Positions 45,373-54,343 are shown, counted from the first letter of the stretch. The stretch: DNA of 64,000 nucleotides from Arcanobacterium wilhelmae (GCF_029632765.1 NZ_CP121247.1:744001-808000), one strand, 5' to 3'. Numbers and translations: made by a program. Notes: generated from the sequence alone by a model not told the origin.

Positions 45373-46055
45373 TGCGAATCTTGCTGATTGAAGATCACGT
45401 GCCGCTGGCGCAGTCGATCGTGCGCGGGCTGAAGGCCGAAGGTATGGTCGTGGATCACGTCGAAAACGGGATTGAGGGGAGCTGGCTTGCGCGGAATAAC
45501 CCCTACGATGTGATCATCTGCGACATCATGCTTCCGGGGAAGAACGGGTATCAGATCGTGCGCGAGCTTCGCCAGGCACAGGTGTGGACCCCGGTTCTCA
45601 TGCTCACCGCGAAGGACGGCGAATACGATCAGGCCGACGCGTTTGATCTGGGGGCCGATGATTATCTGATCAAGCCGTTTCATTTCGTCGTGCTGGTGGC
45701 TCGGCTGCGGGCGCTCGCGCGCCGCGGAGCGCCCGCCCGGCCGGCAGTGTTCACGTGCGGTCCGATCACGATCGATCCGGCCGCGCATCTGGCATCGGCT
45801 GGCGGCGCGCCGCTTGAGCTCTCCGCAACAGAGTTTGCGCTGTTGTCGTTCCTTGTGCGTCGTGCGGGCGAAGTACTGTCCAAACCTGAAATTCTTGACA
45901 ACGTGTGGGGAGCAGATTTTTCAGGGAGCGAGAACATCGTGGAGGTGTACGTGCGTAAGATTCGCACGCATCTGGCCCGCGCCGGCGTCGGCGATATGAT
46001 CCACACAGTGCGGGGCGCCGGCTACCGGCTCGAGGTGGCCGGGGTAATCGGCTGA
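45372..46055 (+). CDS. OmpR-family response regulator
   Basis: 227 residues. The receiver domain has the acidic pocket in ILLIEDH, phospho-Asp in VIICDIMLPGKNGYQ (~51), MLTAKDG and the Lys of IKPFHF. The winged-helix DNA-binding domain ends with ENIVEVYVRKIRTHL and IHTVRGAGYRLE. AAGGAGGA lies just before ATGATG, where the second ATG (45372) is the likelier start. It pairs with the kinase directly upstream. Confidence 0.94.
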   Translation: MRILLIEDHVPLAQSIVRGLKAEGMVVDHVENGIEGSWLARNNPYDVIICDIMLPGKNGYQIVRELRQAQVWTPVLMLTAKDGEYDQADAFDLGADDYLIKPFHFVVLVARLRALARRGAPARPAVFTCGPITIDPAAHLASAGGAPLELSATEFALLSFLVRRAGEVLSKPEILDNVWGADFSGSENIVEVYVRKIRTHLARAGVGDMIHTVRGAGYRLEVAGVIG

Positions 46056-46080
46056 CCTTCCACATCACATTGTTCTATGT

Positions 46081-46129
46081 TATGTTTGTGCAACATAGTA
46101 AGTCGGTGTGTTACTGATATGAAACATAG
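46081..46129 (+). promoter_or_regulatory. probable HipB operator sites
   Basis: TATGTT-N5-AACATA at 46081-46097 is a perfect dyad. A related TATGAAACATA lies at about 46118-46128, overlapping the ribosome site. Repeated AACATA half-sites upstream of a small HTH gene suggest autorepression. Confidence 0.5.
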
Positions 46130-46137
46130 GAGGGGTG

Positions 46138-46431
46138 ATGAAGCAACCAGACTTTATTGTGAATAAAAATCTGGAGGAGTTTGGCAACCATATGCGCAAC
46201 TGGCGAAAGATCCGGCGAATGAGCCAGCAGGACGTGGCCGATCGTGCACACATCACCCGCCAAACGGTTGCGAAAATCGAACAAGGCATCGGCTCAGTGC
46301 GTTTCGAAGATGCGATCGCGATATTAAAAATCTTGCAGCAGGACCGCGTGGTTCTAGACGCAGTCAACCCGTGGAACAATGAGGCCGCACGTGCTCGGTG
46401 GATGCTCACTGAAAAGGAGCGGGTGGGATGA
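46138..46431 (+). CDS. XRE-family HTH protein, HipB-like antitoxin
   Basis: 97 residues; AGGAGG precedes the ATG. The helix-turn-helix is RRMSQQDVADRAHITRQT followed by VAKIEQGIG (~28-55). The C-terminus ends RWMLTEKERVG. The gene overlaps the HipA-like gene by 4 nt (ATGA), as in hipBA toxin-antitoxin operons. Confidence 0.85.
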   Translation: MKQPDFIVNKNLEEFGNHMRNWRKIRRMSQQDVADRAHITRQTVAKIEQGIGSVRFEDAIAILKILQQDRVVLDAVNPWNNEAARARWMLTEKERVG

Positions 46432-47618
46432 GTGGTGCATTCGATGTGCTCATGGGCGATGCGACAGTCGGGCATCTGACCTGGTTTGGTGAAGGAAAAT
46501 TCGTCTGGAGCGAGTTTGCTTACAGCCCTCAGTAGCTGAATAACCCATCGGCATACGCGGTAAGCCCAGATCTTCCGCTCACTTCTCGCACGCTCAGCTT
46601 CGGCGGAGCTCCCTCGCTACCAGGGGCCCTCGAAGACGCGGGGCCAGATTCGTGGGGACAAAAGCTCATCGGTATGCGCCATCCTGGCCGCTCACTATCA
46701 GTTTTCGAGTATCTCACCGACGTCGACGACCGCACGCGCATGGGGAACTTGCGCATCGCCGTCGGCGGAGAAGTTGTTCGCGCAGAAACCGAAGAGATCC
46801 CGTCCACGACGGTTCTCCACGATTTTGCCGAACGGACGGCGAAGATTGGCCACCTATCGGACCACGAATTCGAGGTGATCGCCGTCGCAGGGTCATCTCT
46901 TGGCGGAGCCCGGCCAAAGATGACCATGCACGACGACGATTTTGGACTAAGTGTGGTCAAGTTTCCTTTCCGGTCTGACGACGACGACGATGTGGAAGGG
47001 TGGGAAGCAGTCGCGTTGAGTTGCGCTTCCGACGCCGGTATCGAAGTTGCGCCGTTCCGTCACGTAAGGCTAGGGGAGTTTTCCTCTGCGCTGGTAACGC
47101 GGCGCTTTGATCGCGGATTGGCTGGAGAGCGGATCGGATATATTTCTGCGCACACGGCGCTCGGTCTACCTGATGCCTCCCACCCGTACTCCTTTGAGAT
47201 GCTCGCGAGCGTCATGGACGTCCTTTGCGATGATCCTCGTGCGGACAAGGCATCATTGTTTGATCGGGTTGCGGTGTCGATTGTCCTTGATAGCGTGGAT
47301 GATCACATGCGAAATTATGGGTTCTTGCGGACGGCTGATGGCTGGCGACTTGCCCCTGCTTTCGACATCGTGCCAGACTTTCGCGCTCCGATGATTGAGG
47401 CAACCCCGATCGCGCATGGCCACTCAGGACGTGGGCGAACAATTGGCAAACTGGTTGATGCACATCAAATTTTCGGTTTGGCGCGTGAGGAAGCCGAGGC
47501 CCGTGTTGCCGGAGTTGTCGCTGCTTGTCGTCGTTTCCGCCAGTACGCACACAATTTCGGGATAGCGGAGCTCGATGATTCCGTGCTGGCTGAACGTATT
47601 GAAGCTCGCATCGCATAA
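46428..47618 (+). pseudogene. HipA-like serine/threonine kinase with in-frame amber codon
   Basis: A 396-codon frame with one internal TAG at 46533-46535 (codon 36). The text reads FAYSPQ-stop-LNNPSAYAVSPDLPL. HipA relatives have a Trp-Leu pair here, so TGG to TAG is the simplest change. Downstream motifs look intact: SLGGARPKM (ATP loop), VVKFP (ATP Lys), SVDDHMRNYGF (catalytic Asp and Asn region; the usual leading Asn is Ser) and LAPAFDIVPD (metal Asp). In hipBA modules HipA phosphorylates a translation factor and causes persistence. The gene may be inactivated, read through, or re-initiated downstream, for example near 46674. Confidence 0.8.
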
Positions 47619-47657
47619 ACGTGGCCTGAGCTGAGAACGCTCAGCCCAGGCCACGTT
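47618..47657. terminator. bidirectional terminator between hipA-like and fadD-like genes
   Basis: Outer 11-bp (AACGTGGCCTG) and inner CTGAG/CTCAG pairing form a hairpin of about 18 bp with an AACG loop between convergent genes. Confidence 0.75.
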
Positions 47658-47676
47658 GAGACAATATCTGCCCGCC

Positions 47677-49503
47677 TTACTTCTTCTTGCCCTTTTCTTC
47701 TGGCTTTGCGCCTGAGTAGAGCTTCTCGATCGCGGAAGCGAAACGGCGGTTCACCTCGGCGCGCTTGACCTTCAGCGACGGCGTGAGCAGCCCGTTCTCC
47801 ACCGTGAAATCGGTGGGGAGCACCGAGAACTTGCGGATCGATTCGGCGCGGGAAACCTGCTTGTTCGTCTTGTCGATCGCACGTCCGAGCGATTCGAGCA
47901 CAGCCGGATGCTTCGCGGCGGTGTACACGTCCATCGTGGTTTCCAACCCGTGAGCGGCAAGCCAGCCCGGCAGCATGTCGGCATCGAGGGTGATGAGCGC
48001 CGAAACGAACGGTCGCTGATCGCCAATGGCCACGATCTGCGAGATCAACGGGTGCGAGCGAAGCGGATCCTCAAGCACTGCAGGCGAGACGTTCTTGCCA
48101 CCCGCCGTCACGAGCAATTCCTTCTTGCGCCCGGTGATCGTCAAATAGTTCGCCTTGTCCAACTCGCCGATATCGCCCGTGTGGAACCAGCCTTCGTCGT
48201 CGAACACTTCAGCGGTGGCTGCAGGATTGTGGCGGTAGCCGCGGAACAGGTGCGGGCCCTTGATGAGGACTTCACCGTCGTCGGCGATCTTGTATGTGGT
48301 TCCCGGCATCGGCAAGCCAACCGTGCCCATCCGAATAGCCTTCGGCGGGTTCACCGAGGTGGCACCGGTAGCTTCCGTCAGCCCGTAGGCTTCGAGGACT
48401 TTGAGGCCGATGCCACGGTAGAAATGGCCGAGTCGCTTGCCGAGCGGCGCGCCCGCAGAGACTGCCCAATCCACTTGCTCGCCAATCACATCGGTGATCT
48501 TGGACCACACGAGCTTGCGTGCCATCTTGACTTTGAGCTTAAGAATCGGGCCGTTCCGCTTCGACGACGAATCGACCGCAACCTGCGCAGCCCAACGGAA
48601 GATCTTGCGCTTGAGGCCGCCGCCCGCCTTGGTTTCCGCAGCGTTGTAGATCTTCTCCAGAACGCGCGGTACAACGAGCAGTGCCGTGGGCTTGAATGAA
48701 GTGATGTCGGCAACGAGATTCTTGATGTTCGGGGCGTGGCCTGCCACGCCAGTTCCCGTGATGATGTAGTAGAACACCACGCGGGCCATCACGTGTGCCA
48801 TCGGGAGGAAGAAGAGCACGCGGGCATCCTTCGCCATCGTGATCACGGGGAGGAACTTGTGCACGCCCATCGTGGAATGCACAAAGTTTCCGTGCGTGAG
48901 CTCAACACCCTTCGGGTTGCCCGTTGTGCCGGAGGTGTAGATCACGGTGGCGAGCGTGTCCATGGTGAGGTTCTTCTTACGGCGCTCGATCTCCTCATCG
49001 CTCACATCCGTAGCTGCCGCATAGAGCTTCGAGATCGCGTCCCCGGCGAACGAGACAACCTTCATCAGCTCCGGAGTTGCCACCGATTCGACCATGGCCT
49101 TTTGCGCCTCGGATTCGGTGATCACGTATTTCACGTTGGCGTCTTCAAGAATCCAGCGCACCTGCTCCGCCGAATCCGATTCGTAGATCGGCACCACAAC
49201 GAGGCCAGCGGAGAGCGCGGCCATATCGATGAGGTTCCAGTGATAAGAGGTGGCGGCAAAGATCGCGATCGAATCGCCCTCGGCGAGGCCTTCGCCCACA
49301 AGGCCACGAGCCACCACGCGAATATCCGCCTGGAATTCGGCCACCGTCATCGGCGACCACGTGCCAATCGCGAGCTGGCGCTCGATCGCCACCTGTTTCG
49401 GCGCGCGCTTTTCGCGTTCGTCGAGCATCCACGGGATGTTCATCCAGTGCTTCGTGGTAGCGAGAGACTTGCGAGTGACGCTTCCGTCACGGTTCTTCTT
49501 CAT
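47677..49503 (-). CDS. long-chain fatty acid-CoA ligase (AMP-forming, FadD15-like)
   Basis: 608 residues from the ATG at 49503 (AAGAAGG upstream). The AMP-binding P-loop is TVIYTSGTTGNPKGVELTHG. Also present are YGLTEATGAT (A5), WFHTGDIGELD (A7) and ITGRKKELLVTAGGKN (A8 hinge). The C-terminal catalytic Lys region is shorter and followed by a Lys-rich tail. Length and motif spelling fit the FadD15/long-chain group that activates fatty acids for lipid synthesis or degradation. The gene is not in an operon with other lipid genes. Confidence 0.9.
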   Translation of the reverse strand: MKKNRDGSVTRKSLATTKHWMNIPWMLDEREKRAPKQVAIERQLAIGTWSPMTVAEFQADIRVVARGLVGEGLAEGDSIAIFAATSYHWNLIDMAALSAGLVVVPIYESDSAEQVRWILEDANVKYVITESEAQKAMVESVATPELMKVVSFAGDAISKLYAAATDVSDEEIERRKKNLTMDTLATVIYTSGTTGNPKGVELTHGNFVHSTMGVHKFLPVITMAKDARVLFFLPMAHVMARVVFYYIITGTGVAGHAPNIKNLVADITSFKPTALLVVPRVLEKIYNAAETKAGGGLKRKIFRWAAQVAVDSSSKRNGPILKLKVKMARKLVWSKITDVIGEQVDWAVSAGAPLGKRLGHFYRGIGLKVLEAYGLTEATGATSVNPPKAIRMGTVGLPMPGTTYKIADDGEVLIKGPHLFRGYRHNPAATAEVFDDEGWFHTGDIGELDKANYLTITGRKKELLVTAGGKNVSPAVLEDPLRSHPLISQIVAIGDQRPFVSALITLDADMLPGWLAAHGLETTMDVYTAAKHPAVLESLGRAIDKTNKQVSRAESIRKFSVLPTDFTVENGLLTPSLKVKRAEVNRRFASAIEKLYSGAKPEEKGKKK

Positions 49504-49543
49504 CAAACCTTCTTTCTTGGCGGATTCGCAGGTAATGCCAACT

Positions 49544-50446
49544 TTAGGAGCGGGCGCGGCCGAGCGCTACTGCTTGAGCGAGGGCGTCGGCTATCTTTTT
49601 CCGGAGTGCGCTCCCGTTTTTATATGCCTCGCGTTGGCGCTGGACGTATTCGGCACGCCCATCCACCGTTTCGACGGGGATGGGCTCGACGCCGATACTA
49701 CGAGAATCGTACGGGCTCGCGGCTTGGTCGATTCGGCGTGCAGCGAGTGCCAGATCGTAGGCCTGGATCGCCCATTCGCTGGGGAAAATTTGGGGAAATT
49801 GGAGGCAGACGCGCAGCAGGTCCATCGTGACGTGAATACAACCGGGCTGTTCGTTCTCGATCACCGTTTCGTAGGAGGGCTGGCTCGCGTTCAGGGGCTT
49901 CGCCTCGGGTTGGAAGAACTGGAAGGCGTCGAAGTGGGAGCATCGAATGTTTGCTTCCTCGACCACGCGGTCGGTTTGCTCCTGCCCGAGCCTCAGCGGC
50001 AACGGGTGGCGCAGGTGGTCCGCTTTGTAGACCATGGCCCATTCGTGCCAGCCGAAGCATCCAAAGCGTGGCTCGCGCTCGAGAAGCTTTTCTTGGAGCG
50101 AGGCTTGGAACTCCAGCCCGTGGGCGCGCTCGGCGAAATACGTGGGGGAGAGCATGACGACGTCGGCGCCAGCCTCATACCAGCGGTTACGGGAGCGTTC
50201 CTCCCACCATGCGAGCGCCTCGCCGCCGCGCGGGCGTGCCAGCCCCACACCGCCGTCGTCGGCGATTCCCGGATGCCACGTGGCAAAGCGGCCCGGGCGG
50301 AGCGGATAGTACTCGTAAAGAAAATCTTCCATCGCGTTGGGGGTGTGATGGCTTTGCCGTTCCAGACGCCCGCCGGTTCGCGTGTTCGCCGCTTCTTGGT
50401 GGGCAAGGACTCGCGGCCACCACTGTTCTTCTTCGAGCACAATCAT
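49544..50446 (-). CDS. conserved actinobacterial protein of unknown function
   Basis: 300 residues. Conserved-looking segments are AMEDFLYEYYPLRPGRFATW HPG, GCFGWHEWAMVYK and RCSHFDAFQFF, followed by VIENEQPGCIHVTMDLLR. The His/Trp/Asp-rich blocks suggest an enzyme. From memory, relatives in Streptomyces and mycobacteria are often labelled 3-methyladenine DNA glycosylase, but I see no motif that proves this. The gene is divergent from the FAH-family gene with only 37 bp between the starts. Confidence 0.7.
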   Translation of the reverse strand: MIVLEEEQWWPRVLAHQEAANTRTGGRLERQSHHTPNAMEDFLYEYYPLRPGRFATWHPGIADDGGVGLARPRGGEALAWWEERSRNRWYEAGADVVMLSPTYFAERAHGLEFQASLQEKLLEREPRFGCFGWHEWAMVYKADHLRHPLPLRLGQEQTDRVVEEANIRCSHFDAFQFFQPEAKPLNASQPSYETVIENEQPGCIHVTMDLLRVCLQFPQIFPSEWAIQAYDLALAARRIDQAASPYDSRSIGVEPIPVETVDGRAEYVQRQREAYKNGSALRKKIADALAQAVALGRARS

Positions 50447-50471
50447 GAAACAAGTGTGGCAGGTTTTGCCT

Positions 50472-50477
50472 TACAGT
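50472..50477 (+). promoter_or_regulatory. -10 box of the leaderless FAH-family gene
   Basis: TACAGT, 6 nt, ATG at 50484. A CACACT box on the other strand (50453-50458) is equally placed for the divergent gene. Confidence 0.5.
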
Positions 50478-50483
50478 GGGTGC

Positions 50484-51215
50484 ATGAAGATTGCGCGACT
50501 CTCACTTGAATCCGGCCCGCGTTTTGGCGTGGCCGACGAAACTGGCAACTACCACATTATTGCGGGAGACCCGATCTATTCGGGCATTGAACAAACCGGC
50601 AAGGTGGTGCGTGAGGCGGAGGCCAACCTTGTGTCCCCAATGATTCCGCGCTCGAAGGTTGTGGGTGTGGCCGGGAACTTTGGGCAGGAAATCGATGGGC
50701 TGGCATTCCTCAAGCCGAACACCGCCGTCGTCGGCCCGGACGTGCCGATCACTGTGCCCACCTGGTCCACCCAGGTCGCCGTAGCCGGCTCTCTCGCGGT
50801 GATTATTAAGCGCATCTGCAAGGACGTGGAACCGGAGCAGGTCGGTGAGGTGATTTTCGGTTATACGGGGGCGATTGACGCCACGGACGTTGCGTCTTTG
50901 AAGCAGGGCTGGCTGGCCGAGGCGAAGGGCTTCGATACGTCGTTGCCGCTCGGCCCGGTGATCGAAACCTCGCTCGATACGACGTCTCTTGAGATGGCGC
51001 TCGAGGTGAACGGCGAGGTGCGTGCCAGCGGGAACACTGTGGATTTCACGCGCTCAGTTCCGGAAATCGTCTCGCGCATGTCCAAGGTCTTCACACTTCT
51101 GCCCGGTGACGTGATCCTGCTCGGACACCCTGGCGAGCTGGTGCCTGTTGAGGCCGGCGACGACGTTCGCTTGACGATTGAAGGGATCGGCACGTTGCGT
51201 AATCCCGTGGCATAG
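50484..51215 (+). CDS. fumarylacetoacetate hydrolase-family protein with degenerate active site
   Basis: 243 residues. The fold is clear: FLKPNTAVVGPDVPI, VIFGYTGAIDATDV, AKGFDTSLPLGPVI and TLLPGDVILLGHPGEL align with FAH proteins such as Rv2993c, which also lies beside gltX. Key residues differ. The usual metal motif (F/Y-E-G-E-L-A) reads VAVAGSLAV, losing both Glu. The His of NYADH is absent (NFGQEI). GTPAGVGP is GHPGELVP. Only the Asp of the third metal position remains. It is probably not a normal hydrolase or decarboxylase. Confidence 0.85.
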   Translation: MKIARLSLESGPRFGVADETGNYHIIAGDPIYSGIEQTGKVVREAEANLVSPMIPRSKVVGVAGNFGQEIDGLAFLKPNTAVVGPDVPITVPTWSTQVAVAGSLAVIIKRICKDVEPEQVGEVIFGYTGAIDATDVASLKQGWLAEAKGFDTSLPLGPVIETSLDTTSLEMALEVNGEVRASGNTVDFTRSVPEIVSRMSKVFTLLPGDVILLGHPGELVPVEAGDDVRLTIEGIGTLRNPVA

Positions 51216-51231
51216 GGAAGAAACGCACAAG

Positions 51232-51267
51232 AAGGATCGGCGGGAGCCTGAGCTCGCGCCGATTCTT
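51232..51267. terminator. bidirectional terminator between FAH and malY/patB genes
   Basis: A 16-bp stem with two mismatches (AAGGATCGGCGGGAGC against GCTCGCGCCGATTCTT) and a CTGA loop between convergent genes. Confidence 0.65.
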
Positions 51268-51276
51268 CTGTGTGGC

Positions 51277-52437
51277 TTACTTCAGTCCGAGCGCGGATTC
51301 AATTCTCTCCAGCGCCTCGGCGAAGACGGCGGGCGGCTCGGCGATCATCATGCGCGCGAAACGCTCCAGTCCTGGCCCTTGTTCCTCGCCCGGGGTGAGC
51401 GCCACGCCGAACTTTTCTAGGTGAGTTGCGGCCCCGACGTCGGCGGGTATGCGGCCGGCATCGTAAGCGCCAGAGAAATCGAGCCACGCGATGTACGTTG
51501 CTTCCATTGGCGTGAGCTTCACACCGGGCCAGGTGGCAACTCGGCGCGAGAGCTCGTCGCGATTGGCTCGGATCGTGGCAAGCGCCTCGCGCTGCCAGTG
51601 CCAGCATTCGTTGTATGCGACGGTCTGGGCTACGACGCCGAGTGTGGACAGTGCCAGCTCATCCTCGGCGAACACTGGTGCGAGTGTATCCAGATCCGCC
51701 GGATTCGTGAAAATCACCTGTGCGGCCTTATAGCCGGCCAGATTCCATCCCTTCGACGCCGACGTCGTGGTGATCGACTGGCGTGCGGCGTTGCTGGAAA
51801 TTGTTGCGTAGGGGATGTGTTCGCCGTCCATCACGAACGGTGCGTGGATCTCGTCAGCAATGACGGGGGTTGCGGGGTAACGCGAAAGCACAGCATCGAG
51901 CGCCGTGAGCTCCTCGCGGGTATAGACGCGGCCGGTTGGATTTGCGGGATTGACCAGTATCAATACGGCGACCCCGGCGTCAAGTTCCCGCTCGATCGCC
52001 GCGAGGTCGAATGTGGTCCGGCCGTCGACGTCGGCGAACGGCACTTCCACGACCTCACGGCCAGTGAGCGGGATAACATGGCGGAATCCCTTGTAACCGG
52101 GAGTGAGCATGAGGATGCGCTCGTGTGGGCGCGCGAGCCGCGTGACGAGCAACTTGCCGATCGTGACGACGTCGGGCGCGAGGCTGACCTGGCTGGGGGA
52201 GATGTCGAGCCCGAACCGGGCGACGAAACCAGCAGTGGCTTCGCGCAGAGCGTCCAGTTGCTCCGGATCCAGATACCCGACGCCGGGACCATCGATTATT
52301 TCCTTCACAGCCTGCTGAATCTGTGGCGCGGTCCCGAAATCCATCTCGGCGCGCCACAGTTGGAGCGGCCGTTTCGGATCGGACCACTTCGGCGAGCCTG
52401 AGGAACGAAGATCATCAAGAGTCGAGTCAAATCCCAT
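51277..52437 (-). CDS. MalY/PatB-family PLP aminotransferase (cystathionine beta-lyase-like)
   Basis: 386 residues. WRAEMDFGTAPQIQQAVKE at the N-terminus is the MalY/PatB signature (W-x-A-D/E-M-D-F). NPANPTGRVY, IADEIHAPFV (PLP Asp) and TTSASKGWNLAGYK (PLP Lys ~229) follow. These enzymes usually cleave cystathionine or cysteine conjugates. The N-terminal Glu-Met in place of Asp-Met is a mild change. The ATG at 52437 is 6 nt after TATGCT on the minus strand, suggesting a leaderless mRNA. It is divergent from gltX. Confidence 0.88.
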   Translation of the reverse strand: MGFDSTLDDLRSSGSPKWSDPKRPLQLWRAEMDFGTAPQIQQAVKEIIDGPGVGYLDPEQLDALREATAGFVARFGLDISPSQVSLAPDVVTIGKLLVTRLARPHERILMLTPGYKGFRHVIPLTGREVVEVPFADVDGRTTFDLAAIERELDAGVAVLILVNPANPTGRVYTREELTALDAVLSRYPATPVIADEIHAPFVMDGEHIPYATISSNAARQSITTTSASKGWNLAGYKAAQVIFTNPADLDTLAPVFAEDELALSTLGVVAQTVAYNECWHWQREALATIRANRDELSRRVATWPGVKLTPMEATYIAWLDFSGAYDAGRIPADVGAATHLEKFGVALTPGEEQGPGLERFARMMIAEPPAVFAEALERIESALGLK

Positions 52438-52443
52438 GAATCC

Positions 52444-52449
52444 AGCATA
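52444..52449 (-). promoter_or_regulatory. -10 box of leaderless malY/patB
   Basis: Minus-strand TATGCT, 6 nt, ATG. Confidence 0.5.
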
Positions 52450-52514
52450 TCGAACGTGCCATGGGCCACGTAAGGGTCAGGACGTTCGCTACGCACCGGC
52501 GTCGTGAACGGGTT

Positions 52515-52520
52515 TAGAAT
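52515..52520 (+). promoter_or_regulatory. -10 box of gltX
   Basis: TAGAAT 9 nt before the ATG, giving a leader of at most a few nucleotides. Confidence 0.5.
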
Positions 52521-52529
52521 GGAACTACT

Positions 52530-54029
52530 ATGACTACTTTGCCTCCTGCGGATACGATCCGCGTTCGTTTTTGTCCGTCGCCCACCGGCACACCGCATGT
52601 CGGCATGGTGCGTACCTGCCTGTTTAATTGGGCCTATGCCCGCCACACCGGCGGCACGTTCGTGTTCCGTATCGAAGATACCGATGCGGCTCGTGATTCT
52701 CAGGAATCCTACGAGCAGATCCTTGATTCGTTGCGCTGGCTGAACCTGGATTGGGATGAGGGTGTTGAGGTCGGCGGCCCTCACCCGCCGTACCGCCAGA
52801 GTGAACGCATGGACATCTACAAGGATGTTGCTGCAAAGCTTCTCGAGGCGGGCTACGCCTACGAGTCCTTCTCCACTCCGGCGGAGATTGAGGAGCGCCA
52901 CCGCGCCAAGGGTGAGGATCCGAAGCTCGGCTACGACGGCTTCGATCGTGATCTCACTGAGGAGCAGAAGGCTGCCTACCGCGCCGAGGGCCGCCAGCCG
53001 GTTCTGCGTATCCGCATGCCTGACGAGGACTTGACGTTCGACGATCTGGTGCGCGGCGAAATCACGTTTAAGGCCGGTTCGGTGCCGGATTACGTGATCG
53101 TTCGCGGCAACGGTGATCCGCTCTACACGCTCACCAACCCGATCGACGACGCAATGATGGAGATCACCCACGTGTTGCGTGGCGAGGACATTCTCTCCTC
53201 CACCCCGCGCCAGCTGGTGCTTTACCGCGCGCTGATCGAGCTCGGCATTGCGAAGTGGACCCCGTACTTCGGCCATCTTCCATATGTGATGGGCGAGGGC
53301 AACAAGAAGCTGTCCAAGCGCGATCCGGAATCGAACCTGTTGCTCCACCGTGAGCGTGGCATGATCCCCGAGGGTCTGCTGAACTACCTTTCGTTGCTCG
53401 GCTGGTCGTTCTCTGCCGATCAGGACGTTTTCTCCCAGGATCAGCTTGTGGAGAAGTTCGATATTCACGATGTGAACCCGAACCCGGCGCGCTTCGACGA
53501 TAAGAAGTGCATCGCCATCAACGCCGAGCACATTCGTATGCTCGAGCCGTCTGATTTGGCGCAGCGCCTCGTGCCGTTCCTGTTTAATGCTGGTGCGGTC
53601 TCGAACGAGAAGTACGAACTGCTCTCACAGACCGAGCGCCACTACCTCGATTCGGCGGCCCCGCTGGTGCAGACCCGCATCCAGCTGTTGGGCGAGGCTC
53701 CGGCCCTTATGGGCTTCCTCTTCGCTGGTGCCGATGAGCTTGAATACAACGAGAAGGCTGTGAACAAGCTCAAGGATTTCACCCCTGAGGTGCTGGCGAA
53801 GGCCGTTGAGGTTCTCGGCGCGCTTGAGGAGTTCACGCCGCAGGCGATCAAGGCCGCATTCGACGAGCAGGTGGTGGCCGCGATGGAGATTAAGCCGCGC
53901 TTCGCTTACGCACCGCTCTTTGTGGCTCTCACCGGCACGAACGTGTCGATCCCGGTGGTCGATTCGATGTCGATCCTCGGCAAGGACGAGACTCTCACTC
54001 GCATCGAGCGCTTCGCTGCCACGTTCTAA
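52530..54029 (+). CDS. gltX: glutamyl-tRNA synthetase
   Basis: 499 residues. The HIGH-like motif is [20 protein letters not shown] near residue 12, the KMSKS-like motif is [10 protein letters not shown] near residue 257, and [12 protein letters not shown] follows the first. The C-terminal helical anticodon domain is complete. The enzyme charges tRNA-Glu, and in organisms using GatCAB also tRNA-Gln. Genes for exactly these tRNAs lie 240-540 bp downstream, as in mycobacteria. Confidence 0.97.
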   Translation: MTTLPPADTIRVRFCPSPTGTPHVGMVRTCLFNWAYARHTGGTFVFRIEDTDAARDSQESYEQILDSLRWLNLDWDEGVEVGGPHPPYRQSERMDIYKDVAAKLLEAGYAYESFSTPAEIEERHRAKGEDPKLGYDGFDRDLTEEQKAAYRAEGRQPVLRIRMPDEDLTFDDLVRGEITFKAGSVPDYVIVRGNGDPLYTLTNPIDDAMMEITHVLRGEDILSSTPRQLVLYRALIELGIAKWTPYFGHLPYVMGEGNKKLSKRDPESNLLLHRERGMIPEGLLNYLSLLGWSFSADQDVFSQDQLVEKFDIHDVNPNPARFDDKKCIAINAEHIRMLEPSDLAQRLVPFLFNAGAVSNEKYELLSQTERHYLDSAAPLVQTRIQLLGEAPALMGFLFAGADELEYNEKAVNKLKDFTPEVLAKAVEVLGALEEFTPQAIKAAFDEQVVAAMEIKPRFAYAPLFVALTGTNVSIPVVDSMSILGKDETLTRIERFAATF

Positions 54030-54046
54030 TTCGCCGTGCAGTGCGC

Positions 54047-54079
54047 GGGGCGCGGGCGGGAACTTCCCGCCCGCGCCCC
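54047..54079 (+). terminator. terminator after gltX
   Basis: A perfect 14-bp stem of almost pure GC (54047-54060 with 54066-54079) and an AACTT loop. There is no T-tract. Confidence 0.65.
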
Positions 54080-54271
54080 CTGTATGTTCCGCCAACAGAG
54101 CGGTTCGTTGCAAGGCGTGAATACATGGCGTGACGCTTCGGGCGGATCGGGATGGCGTCCCGAGGGAGGGCGGCTGTGAGTGAGCACGGTCACGGCAATC
54201 TAATTTGCTAGGTGGGTGCGAACCTGCCTATTATATTTCTCGTTGCGGTTCGAAAAGAACACGCGCCATAT
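54080..54271. other. intergenic region before the tRNA cluster
   Basis: About 190 bp without a gene. The AT-richer part near 54195-54250 (TATTATATTTCTCG) probably contains the tRNA promoter. Confidence 0.35.
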
Positions 54272-54343
54272 TGGGGTATGGTGTAATTGGCAGCACGAGT
54301 GATTCTGGTTCATTTAGTCTAGGTTCGAGTCCTGGTACCCCAG
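54272..54343 (+). tRNA. tRNA-Gln (anticodon CTG)
   Basis: Acceptor stem TGGGGTA/TACCCCA. Anticodon stem AGTGA/TCATT, with one G-T pair, around TTCTGGT. T-loop GTTCGAGTC. CCA is not encoded. Confidence 0.92.

Noticed and set aside
38953..46535. Genome-wide reassignment of TAG to Trp
   Set aside because: TAG terminates several clear genes in the same window at the expected protein ends, so it is a functional stop codon.
52305..53531. 408-codon open frame on the minus strand across gltX
   Set aside because: It lies opposite the unmistakable gltX and malY/patB genes, has His/Arg/Val-rich composition typical of antisense frames in high-GC DNA, and matches no family.
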